From BOG-908 sp963795825 (GTDB taxonomy: Bacteria; Pseudomonadota; Alphaproteobacteria; Acetobacterales; Acetobacteraceae), in the NCBI GenBank assembly GCA_963795825.1, contig CAWCIW010000001.1, forward strand, positions 930,001-994,000: a DNA stretch of 64,000 nucleotides, read 5' to 3'. How positions within the stretch are numbered: the first letter of the stretch is position 1; each line of letters opens with the position of its first letter. The translations under genes and the position numbers were made by a program. The notes below the pieces were generated by a model. The model searched no databases, was not told where the DNA came from, and saw only the letters and a program-made list of their open reading frames with translations. Positions 27,501 to 36,056 of the stretch are shown here, one piece after another.

Positions 27501-27687
27501 GAAGCAAGAAAGCAAGTCGTCCTTTGTCGAGAAAAAGGACCAAAAAGCTTTTGCTCCGACGCCTGCACGCAAGCCCGCGCACTCGGCGCAAACGCGAGCG
27601 CTGGCAGCAAGAAACACAGCACCACGAACAGCCGTCATAGCAAAAGTTTTTTGGTCCTTTTTTTCAAAAAAGGACTGCTTGCTTCCT
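27501..27687. repeat. Paired-arm repeat, copy 10 (full, mixed arms)
   Basis: The left arm (27501-27556, CGAG/GCTTTT subtype, loop altered to TTTGTCGAG) is followed by GACGCCTGCA. The right arm (27636-27687) is TTGAA/GTTTTTT subtype. It lies between tesB and the glycosyltransferase-like gene, both on the minus strand. Confidence 0.85.
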
Positions 27688-27688
27688 G

Positions 27689-28510
27689 TCACCCCCGCGT
27701 CCTCGCCAAAAACTCCTGCGCCACACTCGCAACAAGCCGACCATCCCGCGTAAACACCGACCCGCGCGAAAAACCCCGCCCCCCGCGCGCCACCGGCGAA
27801 TGCTGCACATGCAACAGCCAGTCATCCGCCGTCACCGCGCCATGAAACCAGATACTGTGATCCAGGCTCGCCGCCTGCAGCGCCGGATTGTCCGGCCGCC
27901 CATGCCGCAGCAGCCCCACATGCACCAGCCCCACATCGGATGCGAACCCGACCACCGCACGATGCATCGCCGCGTCGCCCGTAAACGCCGCGCGCGGGCG
28001 AACCCAAAGTGCCCGCTCCGGCTGCGCGCCGGTCTGCGGCAGCTCCACAGGCCTTATATCCAGCATGCGGCTCAACAGGTAATCGGGCGCCGGCCGTCCG
28101 GCCGCTACGGCGCGCGCCGACCGCCCCTCGAGCTGGTCCGCCAGGCCCTCCGGCGGCGGCATGTCCGGCATCTCCGCCTGGTGCTCCGGCCCAGGATCGC
28201 CGTTGTGATGCGAGCTATACCCCGCCAGCAGCAGCCGCCCGCTCTGCGCGATCTCGATCTGCCGCGTGGCGAAACTGCGCCCGTCGCGCGTGCGCACCAC
28301 GCCGATATCGAACGCCGTTTCCTTCTCTCCCACGCCGATGAAGAACGCGTGCAGCGCGTGGCACGCCGGCGCATCAACCGATGCCGCCAATATCGCCTGC
28401 GCGATCAGCGCGCCGCCGAACAGCCTCGGCTCGTCGGTGCGCGGCAGGCCAGGCGCTGTCCAGCTGGTGTCGCCGGTACGCGCCAAGGCCAGGAGTTCGT
28501 TGAAATTCAT
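27689..28510 (-). CDS. tesB: Acyl-CoA thioesterase II
   Basis: TesB hydrolyses acyl-CoAs to free acids and CoA. The 273-residue protein is a double hot-dog: FGGALIAQAILAA and HALHAFFIGVG in the first repeat, LDHSIWFHG and RGFSRGSVFTRDGRLVASVAQEFLAR in the second. The Asp of LDHS, the Ser in HSPVARGG (Ser/Thr position) and the Gln of VAQE correspond to the catalytic triad of E. coli TesB. The ATG at 28510 fits the family N-terminus; the frame is open far upstream because it crosses pdxY on the other strand. It is divergent from pdxY with 90 bp between starts. Confidence 0.9.
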   Translation of the reverse strand: MNFNELLALARTGDTSWTAPGLPRTDEPRLFGGALIAQAILAASVDAPACHALHAFFIGVGEKETAFDIGVVRTRDGRSFATRQIEIAQSGRLLLAGYSSHHNGDPGPEHQAEMPDMPPPEGLADQLEGRSARAVAAGRPAPDYLLSRMLDIRPVELPQTGAQPERALWVRPRAAFTGDAAMHRAVVGFASDVGLVHVGLLRHGRPDNPALQAASLDHSIWFHGAVTADDWLLHVQHSPVARGGRGFSRGSVFTRDGRLVASVAQEFLARTRG

Positions 28511-28600
28511 TCGCCGGAAATGCGCGGGAACCGCAATCTTCGCAACCACCCGCGCATTTTCCGCTTCCCCAGCCGCCGAAAAGGCCGCCCTTTGCCGGCC

Positions 28601-29461
28601 ATGAACATCCTCAGCATCCAGTCCCACGTCGCTTACGGACATGTCGGCAACAGCAGTGCCGTGTTCCCGCTGCAACGCCTGGGCGCCGAAGTCTGGCCGA
28701 TCGACACCGTGCAATTCTCCAACCACCCCGGCTACGGCAGCCACACCGGCGCCATCACCCCGCCCGAGACCATACGGGCGCTGGTCGACGGCATCGAAGC
28801 CTGCGGCGCCCTGCCCACCTGCGACGCCCTGCTCTCCGGCTATATCGGCGACCCCGGCACCGGCGACGCCATCCTGCACGCCGCCACCCGCCTGCGCGCC
28901 TGCAACCAAGCCGCCTTGTGGTGCTGCGACCCGGTGATCGGCGACAGCGCCCCCGGCATCTACGTCCGCCCGGGCGTTGCCGATTTCTTCGCCAGCCAGG
29001 CCGTGCCCCAAGCCGACATCCTCACCCCGAACCAGTTCGAACTCACCTGCCTCACCGGCCAGGATTGCCCCACCCACGCAGCCGCCGCGGCCGCCGTGCA
29101 AACCCTGCGCGCCCGCATGCGCCAGGCCGGCCCGCGTATCGTGCTCGTCACCAGCCTGCGCACCGACGATACCCCGCCCGACGCGCTGGACCTGCTCTGC
29201 GCCGGACCCGACGGCCTGCACCGCCTGCGCACGCCGCTGCTGGACATCGCGGCGAACGGGGCCGGCGACGCGATCGCCGCGCTTTTCCTGTTCCATATCC
29301 TGCGCACCGGCGCACCGGCCGTGGCCATAGGGGATGCGGCGAGCGCGATCCACGGGCTGCTTGGGCGCACGCTTCTGGCGGGTAGCCGGGAGCTGCTTCT
29401 TGTGGCGGCGCAGGAGGAGTTTGTTTGTCCTTCCGTGCGGTTTTTTGCGGTCGCCTGTTAG
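28601..29461 (+). CDS. pdxY: Pyridoxal kinase PdxY
   Basis: PdxY phosphorylates pyridoxal to PLP in the salvage pathway. The 286-residue protein has the family N-terminus SIQSHVAYGHVGNSSAVFPLQRLG, the substrate-side block DTVQFSNHPGYGSHTG, CDPVIGD, LTPNQFELTCLTG and the anion-hole/catalytic ANGAGDAIAALF. The last motif has Ala at the second position where GTGD is more common; the catalytic Asp is kept. The ATG at 28601 matches the family start. It ends immediately before repeat copy 11. Confidence 0.93.
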   Translation: MNILSIQSHVAYGHVGNSSAVFPLQRLGAEVWPIDTVQFSNHPGYGSHTGAITPPETIRALVDGIEACGALPTCDALLSGYIGDPGTGDAILHAATRLRACNQAALWCCDPVIGDSAPGIYVRPGVADFFASQAVPQADILTPNQFELTCLTGQDCPTHAAAAAAVQTLRARMRQAGPRIVLVTSLRTDDTPPDALDLLCAGPDGLHRLRTPLLDIAANGAGDAIAALFLFHILRTGAPAVAIGDAASAIHGLLGRTLLAGSRELLLVAAQEEFVCPSVRFFAVAC

Positions 29462-29641
29462 GCAAGGCAAGCAGTCCTTTTTTGAAAAAAAGGACCAAAA
29501 AACTTTTGCTCCCCCACCTGCACCAACGCTCCACCCTTTCTGCAAGTGTTCGACTTGCAAGGGAGCCCCGGCGCGCCGTGCAGGCGTCATAGCAAAAGTT
29601 TTTTGGTCCTTTTTTTCAAAAAAGGACTGCTTTCTTCCTTT
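29461..29641. repeat. Paired-arm repeat, copy 11 (full)
   Basis: Arms at 29461-29512 and 29590-29641, both TTGAA/ACTTTT subtype with GTCC/GGAC stems, nearly exact inverted copies of each other. The centre has CGACTTGCAA and ends TGCAGGCGTCATAGC, shared with copies 19 and 20. The left arm starts at the pdxY stop codon. Confidence 0.9.
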
Positions 29642-29760
29642 CTCACTTTTCCGCATCCGCCCCAATCCAGATATGCGTCCGCCGCTATTTTGCCGCGTTG
29701 CAGCGCTATCAAGTCCAGGCCGGGTAATCGCTCCCGGCACAAGGCCGAAAGTCCGCCGCC

Positions 29761-31515
29761 ATGCCGCTCACCAAAGTCTATGGCCGAGTCCTCCATTTGC
29801 TGGCGCAGCACCGCCGCAGCGTCGCCCTGCTCATCCTCGGCAATCTCGGTGTCGCCGCTCTCCAGTTCCTCGATCCCCTGCTGTTCGGCCACGTCATCGG
29901 CCTGCTCGCCAAGGCCGACGCTATCCCACACGCCCAGCTCTTCGCCGAAGGCGGCAGCCTGGTCGGCGTGTGGGTGCTTATCGGCGCCTGCGGCATCGGC
30001 GTGAATATCGCCGTCGCCACCGGCTCCGAGCGCCTGGCCCACCGCGCCCGCCTCGGCGCCATCAGCCGCTGCTTTGACCGCGTACTCACCTTGCCGGCCT
30101 CGTTCCACGCCAGCGTGCAGTCCGGCAGCGTGATGAAAACGATGGTGTCCGGCTCGGACTCGCTGTTCGCCCTCAGCCTCACCTTTTTCAAGGAAAACCT
30201 GGCCACCTACATCGCAGTGATCGTGCTCCTGCCGCTGAGCGCGTTCCTCAACTGGCGCCTGTCGCTGATCCTCGTGGCCCTCGTGACCGTGTTCGCCACC
30301 GTCACCCTGTTCGTCATCCGCCGCACCCAGGCCGGCCAGCGCCACGCCGAAGCCGCGCATTCCGCCCTCGCCGGCCGCGCCCAGGATGCGCTGTCCAACG
30401 TCGTCGCCGTGCAGTCCTTCGGTCGCCTGCAGGCCGAGGCGCAGGCCTTTGCCGAAATCGTCGAGAACGTCATCCGCCACCAGTTCCCGGTGCTGAACTG
30501 GTGGGCGCTGGTCACCGTGCTCACCCGCGCGTCCAGCACGCTCGCCGTCATCACCATCGTCGTCGCCGGCGCCATGCTCCACCTCCAGGGCAAGGCCAGC
30601 GTGTCGGACATCGTGTCCTTCATGGGCTTCTCCACCCTGCTGATCGGCCGCCTCGAGGCCGCGGTCAGCTTCGCCAGCAACCTGTTCATGCGCGCCCCCG
30701 GCATCGCCGATTACTTCACCCTGCTCGACACCCAGAGCAGCGTCCCGGAGCGCACCGACGCCGCCGAACTCGAAGTCACCCACGGCGAAGTGGCGTTCGA
30801 GCAGGTGAGCTTCGCCTATCCCGGCGGCCCGGCGATCCTGTCTGACGTGAGCTTCGTCGCCCGCCCCGGCACCGTCACCGCGCTGGTGGGTGCCACCGGC
30901 GCCGGCAAATCCACCGCGATGCACATGCTGCAGCGCCTGTGGGACCCGCAGAGCGGCGGCATCCTGATCGACGGCCAAGACCTGCGCGATATCTCGCTCG
31001 ACAGCCTGCGCGCCAATATCGGCGTGGTGTTCCAGGAGAGCCTGCTGTTCAACCGCTCCATCAAGGAGAACCTGCTCGTCGGCCGGCCGGACGCCACCGA
31101 CGCCCAGATCGAGACCGCCTGCCGCCTGGCCGAAGCGCATGACTTCATCATCCGCCAGCCGCAGGGCTACGACACGCTGGTGGGCGAGCGCGGCGCCACG
31201 CTCTCCGGCGGCCAGCGCCAGCGCCTGGCGATCGCCCGCGCGCTGCTGAAGGACGCGCCGGTGCTCATCCTCGACGAAGCAACCAGCGCGCTGGATGCGG
31301 CAACCGAGGCCCGCGTGTCGCGCGCGATGGCAAATTTGATGAAGGGGCGCACCACGTTCGTGATCGCGCATCGCCTGTCGACCGTGCGCGATGCCGACGA
31401 GATCCTGGTGTTCGACGCCGGGCGCATCGAGGAGCGTGGGACGTTCGATGGGTTGCTGGCGCGGCGCGGGCGGTTTGCCGAGCTGGTGCATAGCCAGTTG
31501 GCGGGAGTGGCCTAA
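29761..31515 (+). CDS. ndvA: NdvA/ChvA-type glucan ABC exporter, fused permease and ATPase
   Basis: The 584-residue half-transporter has a six-helix membrane domain in residues 1-310 and an ATPase domain from about 340. Walker A is GATGAGKST (about 377-385), signature LSGGQRQRLAIARALL (about 481) and Walker B VLILDEATSALDA (about 501), with the switch HRLST. The permease start MPLTKVYGRVLHLLA and QRLWDPQSGGILIDGQDLRDISLDSLR match the ChvA/NdvA subgroup, which exports cyclic beta-1,2-glucan to the periplasm. No glucan synthase gene is present in the window, so the substrate is inferred from family similarity. Confidence 0.85.
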   Translation: MPLTKVYGRVLHLLAQHRRSVALLILGNLGVAALQFLDPLLFGHVIGLLAKADAIPHAQLFAEGGSLVGVWVLIGACGIGVNIAVATGSERLAHRARLGAISRCFDRVLTLPASFHASVQSGSVMKTMVSGSDSLFALSLTFFKENLATYIAVIVLLPLSAFLNWRLSLILVALVTVFATVTLFVIRRTQAGQRHAEAAHSALAGRAQDALSNVVAVQSFGRLQAEAQAFAEIVENVIRHQFPVLNWWALVTVLTRASSTLAVITIVVAGAMLHLQGKASVSDIVSFMGFSTLLIGRLEAAVSFASNLFMRAPGIADYFTLLDTQSSVPERTDAAELEVTHGEVAFEQVSFAYPGGPAILSDVSFVARPGTVTALVGATGAGKSTAMHMLQRLWDPQSGGILIDGQDLRDISLDSLRANIGVVFQESLLFNRSIKENLLVGRPDATDAQIETACRLAEAHDFIIRQPQGYDTLVGERGATLSGGQRQRLAIARALLKDAPVLILDEATSALDAATEARVSRAMANLMKGRTTFVIAHRLSTVRDADEILVFDAGRIEERGTFDGLLARRGRFAELVHSQLAGVA

Positions 31516-31647
31516 GCAAGAAAGGTCTTCTTTTTCGAGAAAAAGAAGCAAAAAGCTTTTGGTCCCTGTCGGCGCGCGTTTCAGCGCTCCCCGACAGGGA
31601 CCAAAAGTCTTTTGCTTCTTTTCTTCAGAAAAGAAGGCTTTCCTTCC
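31516..31647. repeat. Paired-arm repeat, copy 12 (full, short centre)
   Basis: The left arm is CGAG/GCTTTT subtype with CTTC/GAAG stem; the right arm is a third subtype with loop TTCTTCAGAA and CAAAAGTCTTTTG. The inner stem is exact and long: GGTCCCTGTCGG pairs with CCGACAGGGACC. It lies between the converging ndvA and hydrolase genes. Confidence 0.85.
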
Positions 31648-32469
31648 TTACGCCTGCAGGAACCGCAGCAGATCCGCATTCAGCCGATCGCGCTCGGTAT
31701 ACATCAGCCCATGCGGCGCCCCGCCATACACCTCGAAGCGCGCATGCGGCACCAGCTTCGCCGTCTTCTCGCCAGACGCCGCCAACGGCACCGTCGCATC
31801 CGCGTCGCCATGCACGATCAGCGTCGGCACGCTCAGCCGCGCCAGATCACCGCGAAAATCCGTCTCGGAAAACGCGCGCACGCAATCCACCGTGGCCTTC
31901 GGGGAGGCCAGCATCGCCTTCTGCTGCGCCGCCTGCAGGATCTCGCTGCTGACGGAGAAGTTCAGCAGCCCGGCGCCGAAGAACGCCTTGCCGAACGGCG
32001 CCAGGAAGCCCGGCCGGTCGGTCTGCAGGCCATCGACGATCTTGTCGAACACGCTCTTGTCCACGCCGTCCTCGTTGCCTGGGCCGGCCAGCAGATACGG
32101 CGTGACAGCCGATACCAGCGCCACCCGCGCGATACGCGCCGTGCCGTGGGTGCCCACGTAGCGCGCCACTTCGCCGCCGCCCATCGAGAAGCCCACGAGG
32201 GTTGCGCCCTGCAGATCCAGTTTGTCGATCAGCGCGGCCAGGTCGCCGGCCAGGGTGTCGTAATCGTAGCCCATCCAGGGCTGGCCGGACCGGCCGAAGC
32301 CGCGGCGGTCATAGGTGATAACCCGGTAGCCGTTGCGCGCCAGGTGGACGGATTGGTACTCCCACATGTCGGCATCGAGCGGCCAGCCGTGGATGAGCAC
32401 GACGGGCGGGCCGCTGCCCCAGTCGTTGTAGTGTAGGGACGTGCCGTCCTTGGCTTCGAAATAGGGCAT
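31648..32469 (-). CDS. Alpha/beta hydrolase, non-heme haloperoxidase/arylesterase type
   Basis: The 273-residue protein has the classic alpha/beta-hydrolase layout: oxyanion block LIHGWPLDADMW, nucleophile elbow GFSMGGGE (Ser95), acid HGDADATVP (about residues 220-228) and catalytic His in GAPHGL (about 253). DRRGFGRS before the elbow is typical of the bacterial perhydrolase/chloroperoxidase group. Such enzymes hydrolyse esters and form peracids; the physiological substrate is unknown. It stands alone, bounded on the 3' side by repeat copy 12. Confidence 0.88.
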   Translation of the reverse strand: MPYFEAKDGTSLHYNDWGSGPPVVLIHGWPLDADMWEYQSVHLARNGYRVITYDRRGFGRSGQPWMGYDYDTLAGDLAALIDKLDLQGATLVGFSMGGGEVARYVGTHGTARIARVALVSAVTPYLLAGPGNEDGVDKSVFDKIVDGLQTDRPGFLAPFGKAFFGAGLLNFSVSSEILQAAQQKAMLASPKATVDCVRAFSETDFRGDLARLSVPTLIVHGDADATVPLAASGEKTAKLVPHARFEVYGGAPHGLMYTERDRLNADLLRFLQA

Positions 32470-32577
32470 GTGGGTGGCGTTCCTGTCCTGTGGTTCGCCC
32501 GCGCCAACGGGTTGTGCCGGTTGGGGTTGCGTCGCGCCTGACCCGCTCCTGCCAGCCCGGGCTCGCAGCCTTCTCGA

Positions 32578-32787
32578 TCAGTCTTCGGGAGCGCTGGCGA
32601 ACGACGCAGCCGCACTGACGAGAACTCTGACAAGCCACAGCAGGATCGCGGCGACCACACCGATCAGGAAGCCGGTTATAGGAAACACAACCAGAAATAA
32701 TCGTCTCAATCCGCCGAAGTAGAGGATAAGTGAATTGAAAACGCCGAACATGACGGGAGCTAGAATGACCCACTCGTAAACAGTCAT
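32578..32787 (-). CDS. Small two-helix membrane protein of unknown function
   Basis: A 69-residue frame starts MTVYEWVILAPVMFGVFNSLILYFGG and has a second hydrophobic segment, LFLVVFPITGFLIGVVAAILLWLV, ending in a short Ala/Ser/Glu tail. Two transmembrane helices are clear. An upstream ATG at 32862 would add a basic stretch and another short hydrophobic start; I cannot decide between them. No family recognised. Confidence 0.45.
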   Translation of the reverse strand: MTVYEWVILAPVMFGVFNSLILYFGGLRRLFLVVFPITGFLIGVVAAILLWLVRVLVSAAASFASAPED

Positions 32788-33144
32788 CGGCTTTCGTCCG
32801 GTCCCGACAGGGAGTGGCCTGCGTCTCTTCTGAACATGCAATGCAACAGCGAGCAGAATCAAAACTACTGATAAATGCAGGAAGTCTCAGTATCGAACTC
32901 ATAATGCGCTTGTCCCAGAAACCATCCTCATGGAATGGTGTGACACATCCGCCGGACACGTTATTCCCAAGTCGGACCGTATGTCGTAAAGCGACCTCGG
33001 CCCAACACAATCGCAAGCTTTTCCTTTTGCGCACCTGAAACAATCGCCCATCCGGCGACCTGTTTCCACCCGCCGCATCTGGGCAACGGCCGTTTGCCGG
33101 CCAGCCCGATAGCCCGCGCCCCAGGACGAGCTTAGAATGCAGTC
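32788..33144. other. 357-bp intergenic region, lower GC, no gene seen
   Basis: Composition is less GC-rich than the surroundings. A short plus-strand frame (32814-33038) has no ribosome-binding site or protein-like pattern and is discounted. It presumably holds promoters for the small membrane protein and bciA, but no clear boxes are visible. Confidence 0.3.
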
Positions 33145-34140
33145 ATGACACCCGGGCAGATACCCTCGCCATCCGCCACCCCGCTGCGTGTCTGCCTGCT
33201 CGGCGCGACAGGCACCATCGGCCGCGCAACGCTACAGGCGCTCACAGATCGCGGCCACACGGTCGTCAGCCTCGTCCGCCCCCGCCCAGGCGACGCCTCG
33301 GCCGCCACACCCCCAAACGCCCGCCAAGTCGACTTCGCCAACCCCGCCGACATCGCCCGGAACGGCCTGCGCGGCGAACCTTTCGACGCCATCCTCTCCT
33401 GCATGGCCTCACGCACCGGCGCCCCGGCCGACGCCTGGGCCATCGACCACCAGGCCCACCTGAACGTCCTCGCCGCCGCCCAACAAACCGGCATCCGCCG
33501 CTTCGTCCTGCTCTCCGCCATCTGCGTGCAGAAACCGCGCCTCGCCTTCCAACACGCCAAGCTCGCCTTCGAAGCCGCGCTGATCGCCTCCGGACTCGCC
33601 TACGCCATCGTCCGCCCCACCGCCTACTTCAAATCCCTGTCCGGCCAGGTCGCCCGCGTGCAGCAGGGCCGCCCCTACCTGCTCTTCGGCGACGGCCGCC
33701 TGACCGCCTGCAAACCGATCAGCGACACCGACCTCGCCACCTACCTGGCCGATTGCCTGACCGACCCCACCCGCCAGAACCGCATCCTCCCGATCGGCGG
33801 CCCGGGCCCCGCATTCACCCCCCGCGACCAGGCCGAAACCCTGTTTGCCCTGCTCGGCCGCCCTCCGCGCTTCCGCCAGGTTCCGCCAGCGCTGCTCGAC
33901 GCCATCATCGCCACCCTGGCCACCGCCGGCCGCCTCGCCCCCAAACTCGCCGACAAAGCCGAACTCGCCCGCATCGGCCGCTACTACGCCACCGAATCCA
34001 TGCTCGTCCTCAACCCCGAAACCGCGAGCTACGACGAGGCCGCCACGCCTTCCACCGGCACCGAAACCCTGTTCGACCATTACCGCGCGCTAATAGCCGG
34101 CCAGACCGCCACCAATCTGGGCGACCACGCGGTCTTCTGA
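33145..34140 (+). CDS. bciA: Divinyl (proto)chlorophyllide 8-vinyl reductase, BciA type
   Basis: BciA reduces the C8 vinyl group of divinyl (proto)chlorophyllide with NADPH in bacteriochlorophyll synthesis. The 331-residue protein has the extended-SDR nucleotide motif GATGTIGR (residues 20-27), RRFVLLSAICVQKP and the BciA-like YFKSLSGQVARVQQGRPYLLFGDG. KPISDTDLATYLADCL and RILPIGGPGPAFTPRDQAETLFALLGR follow. This last half is much closer to 8-vinyl reductases than to other NAD(P)H-binding proteins. No other photosynthesis gene is in the window. A divergent SDR with another role remains possible. Confidence 0.75.
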   Translation: MTPGQIPSPSATPLRVCLLGATGTIGRATLQALTDRGHTVVSLVRPRPGDASAATPPNARQVDFANPADIARNGLRGEPFDAILSCMASRTGAPADAWAIDHQAHLNVLAAAQQTGIRRFVLLSAICVQKPRLAFQHAKLAFEAALIASGLAYAIVRPTAYFKSLSGQVARVQQGRPYLLFGDGRLTACKPISDTDLATYLADCLTDPTRQNRILPIGGPGPAFTPRDQAETLFALLGRPPRFRQVPPALLDAIIATLATAGRLAPKLADKAELARIGRYYATESMLVLNPETASYDEAATPSTGTETLFDHYRALIAGQTATNLGDHAVF

Positions 34141-34230
34141 ACGATCCAGCGCCCTGCGCGAGTTATACAAAGCCGCGTGGCAGGGCATCGCCGATATCCC
34201 ACCGGCCGAGCTGTCCCAAGCATCGCGTTC

Positions 34231-34450
34231 GATCACCAAGGTCACCAAGACGCCAAGGACACCAAGAAGAAAGCCCGCTTGCAGACCGCTCGCCCACATC
34301 TCCAACCACCTTCACGCCCTGGCCTTGAATTCTGTTATGTCCAAGCGGCGCGAAGCAAAGAGAACTCCTGCTCAACAAACTCCGCAGCACCTAAAAAGAC
34401 GAAGCGAGATACCTTGGTGCTCTCACCGTCCTTGTCTTCCTTGGTGATTC
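34231..34450. repeat. CCAAG-type element, copy 2
   Basis: Direct CCAAG units (ATCACCAAGGTCACCAAGACG and on, 34231-34266) are mirrored by CTTGG units in inverted order (34411-34450, ending CCTTGGTGATTC). About 145 bp of unremarkable sequence lies between. The layout matches the element at 13631-13963, although the centres differ. It fills most of the 388-bp gap between bciA and def. Confidence 0.55.
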
Positions 34451-34528
34451 AAGCCCACCCAATCCCAAACACCACCTGGACACCTACAAGCCTTGCCACC
34501 CACCCCCACAAAACTTAAACGCCCCAGG

Positions 34529-35059
34529 ATGGACGACCCCGACCCCACGCTCCCCATACTCATCGCCCCCAACAAGGCGCTGAAAACCAAAGCCCGCCCG
34601 ATCAAAACCGAGGACATGGACCGCGTCCGCCTCCTCGTGCCCCGCATGTTCGACGCGATGTACAAAGCTCCCGGCATCGGCCTGGCCGCCCCGCAGGTCG
34701 ATGTCGGCCTGCGCCTGGCCATCGTCGACCTGATGCCGAACGAGACCCGCGCGCCTATCGTGCTCATCAATCCGGAAATCCTGCGGGTGAGCGAGGCGTG
34801 GGCCACCCGCGAGGAGGGCTGCCTGTCGCTGCCGAACCAGTACGCCGACGTGGCCCGCCCCGCCCAGGTGCGCGTCGGCTATTCGGACCTGGACGGCAAA
34901 CGCCGCGAGATCGACGCGGACGGCCTGATGGCCGCCTGCCTGCAGCACGAGCTGGACCATTTGGACGGCGTGCTCTTCGTCGATCACATTTCGGTGCTGA
35001 AACGCAACATGCTGATGCGCAAACTCGCCAAGGACATGAAGCAGGCAGCGCTCAAGTGA
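34529..35059 (+). CDS. def: Peptide deformylase
   Basis: Def removes the formyl group from nascent N-formylmethionine. The 176-residue protein has all three motifs: GIGLAAPQ (49-56), EGCLSLP (96-102) and QHELDHLDG (139-147), giving the Cys and two His metal ligands and the catalytic Glu. The ATG at 34529 is chosen because the MPPTPTKLKRPR extension from 34493 has no ribosome-binding site; CCAGG lies just upstream of MDDPD. Followed by fmt in the usual def-fmt order, here separated by a repeat copy. Confidence 0.93.
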   Translation: MDDPDPTLPILIAPNKALKTKARPIKTEDMDRVRLLVPRMFDAMYKAPGIGLAAPQVDVGLRLAIVDLMPNETRAPIVLINPEILRVSEAWATREEGCLSLPNQYADVARPAQVRVGYSDLDGKRREIDADGLMAACLQHELDHLDGVLFVDHISVLKRNMLMRKLAKDMKQAALK

Positions 35060-35140
35060 AGCAAGCAGGCAGTTCTTTTTCGAGAAAAAGAACCAAAAAG
35101 CTTTTGCTTCTTTTCTTCAGAAAAGAAGGCCTTCCTTCCT
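35060..35140. repeat. Paired-arm repeat, copy 13 (collapsed)
   Basis: A left arm (GTTC/GAAC stem, CGAG loop, then CAAAAAGCTTTTG) is joined directly to the outer hairpin of a right arm (CTTCTTTTC, TTCA loop, GAAAAGAAG) with no centre. It fills the gap between the def stop codon and the fmt start codon, so it is transcribed within an operon. Confidence 0.85.
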
Positions 35141-35141
35141 G

Positions 35142-36056
35142 ATGCGAATAGCCTTCCTGGGCTCCCCGGATTTCGCCGTCCCGGCCCTGAATACGCTGGC
35201 CAAACACCACGAGGTCGCCGCCGTCTACTGCCAGCCGCCCCGCCCCGCCCATCGCGGACAGGCGCTGACGAAATGCGCCGTCCACCAGGAAGCCGAAGCC
35301 CTCGGCCTGCCAGTCCGCACCCCCGCCACCATCCGCCGCAATCCCGAAGAGCACGCCCGTTTCGCTTCCCTGGGGCTCGATGCCGCCATCGTCGTCGCCT
35401 ACGGCCTGATCCTGCCGCGCGAAATGCTGCAAGCGCCGCGCCTGGGCTGCCTGAACATCCACGGCAGCCTGCTGCCGCGCTGGCGTGGCGCCGCCCCGAT
35501 CCACGCCGCCATCCTGGCCGGCGACAGCGAAACCGGCATCACTATCATGCAGATGGACGAGGGGCTGGACACCGGGGCGATGCTCGCCACCGCCGCTGTC
35601 CCGATCGGCCCGCGCGCCACCACGCCGGAGCTGTTCGACCAGCTGTCCAGGATAGGCGCCGAGCTGGTGGTCGAAACGCTGCAAAACCCGCCGCCCGCCA
35701 TCCCGCAGCCCACCCAGGGCGTCACCTACGCCGCCAAGTTCACCCGCGCCGACGGCAAGCTGGATTTCACCCGCCCCGCCGCCGAACTCGACCGCCGCGT
35801 GCGCGCGCTAACCCCTTGGCCCGGCACCTTTGCCACCCTGGCCGGCGACACGCTGAAGATCCTCACCGCCGAGCCCGCCGAGACGCGCCCCACCGCCGAA
35901 CCCGGCCAGATCCTCTCGCCGGATTTCACCGTGGCGTGCGGCGAGGGCGCCCTGCGCATGCTGCGCGTGCAGCGGCCCGGGCGCCCCGCTGTCGAGGCGT
36001 CCGCCTTTTTGCGTGGCTTGCCCGACTGGGCGTCGCTCTCGTTCGCCAATGCGTGA
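35142..36056 (+). CDS. fmt: Methionyl-tRNA formyltransferase
   Basis: Fmt transfers a formyl group from 10-formyl-THF to initiator Met-tRNA. The 304-residue protein has the Rossmann start MRIAFLGSPDFAVPAL, the catalytic NIHGSLLPRWRGAAP (Asn105, His107, SLLPRWRG 109-116), IMQMDEGLDTGAM and the C-terminal OB-like domain. The start codon is one base after the repeat; the only Shine-Dalgarno-like sequence is GAAGG inside the repeat about 12 nt upstream. Confidence 0.95.
   Translation: MRIAFLGSPDFAVPALNTLAKHHEVAAVYCQPPRPAHRGQALTKCAVHQEAEALGLPVRTPATIRRNPEEHARFASLGLDAAIVVAYGLILPREMLQAPRLGCLNIHGSLLPRWRGAAPIHAAILAGDSETGITIMQMDEGLDTGAMLATAAVPIGPRATTPELFDQLSRIGAELVVETLQNPPPAIPQPTQGVTYAAKFTRADGKLDFTRPAAELDRRVRALTPWPGTFATLAGDTLKILTAEPAETRPTAEPGQILSPDFTVACGEGALRMLRVQRPGRPAVEASAFLRGLPDWASLSFANA

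Noticed and set aside
27689..29740. A 683-codon minus-strand frame suggesting a fusion with tesB
   Set aside because: The upstream two thirds lie antisense to pdxY and pass through a repeat copy; only the last 273 codons match TesB.
33011..33032. GCAAGCTTTTCCTTTTGC near bciA as a repeat arm
   Set aside because: It resembles the second palindrome only and lacks the hairpin and outer ends found in accepted copies.
32814..33038. A 74-codon plus-strand frame
   Set aside because: No ribosome-binding site, low-complexity residue mix, and the frame has no neighbour relation or motif.
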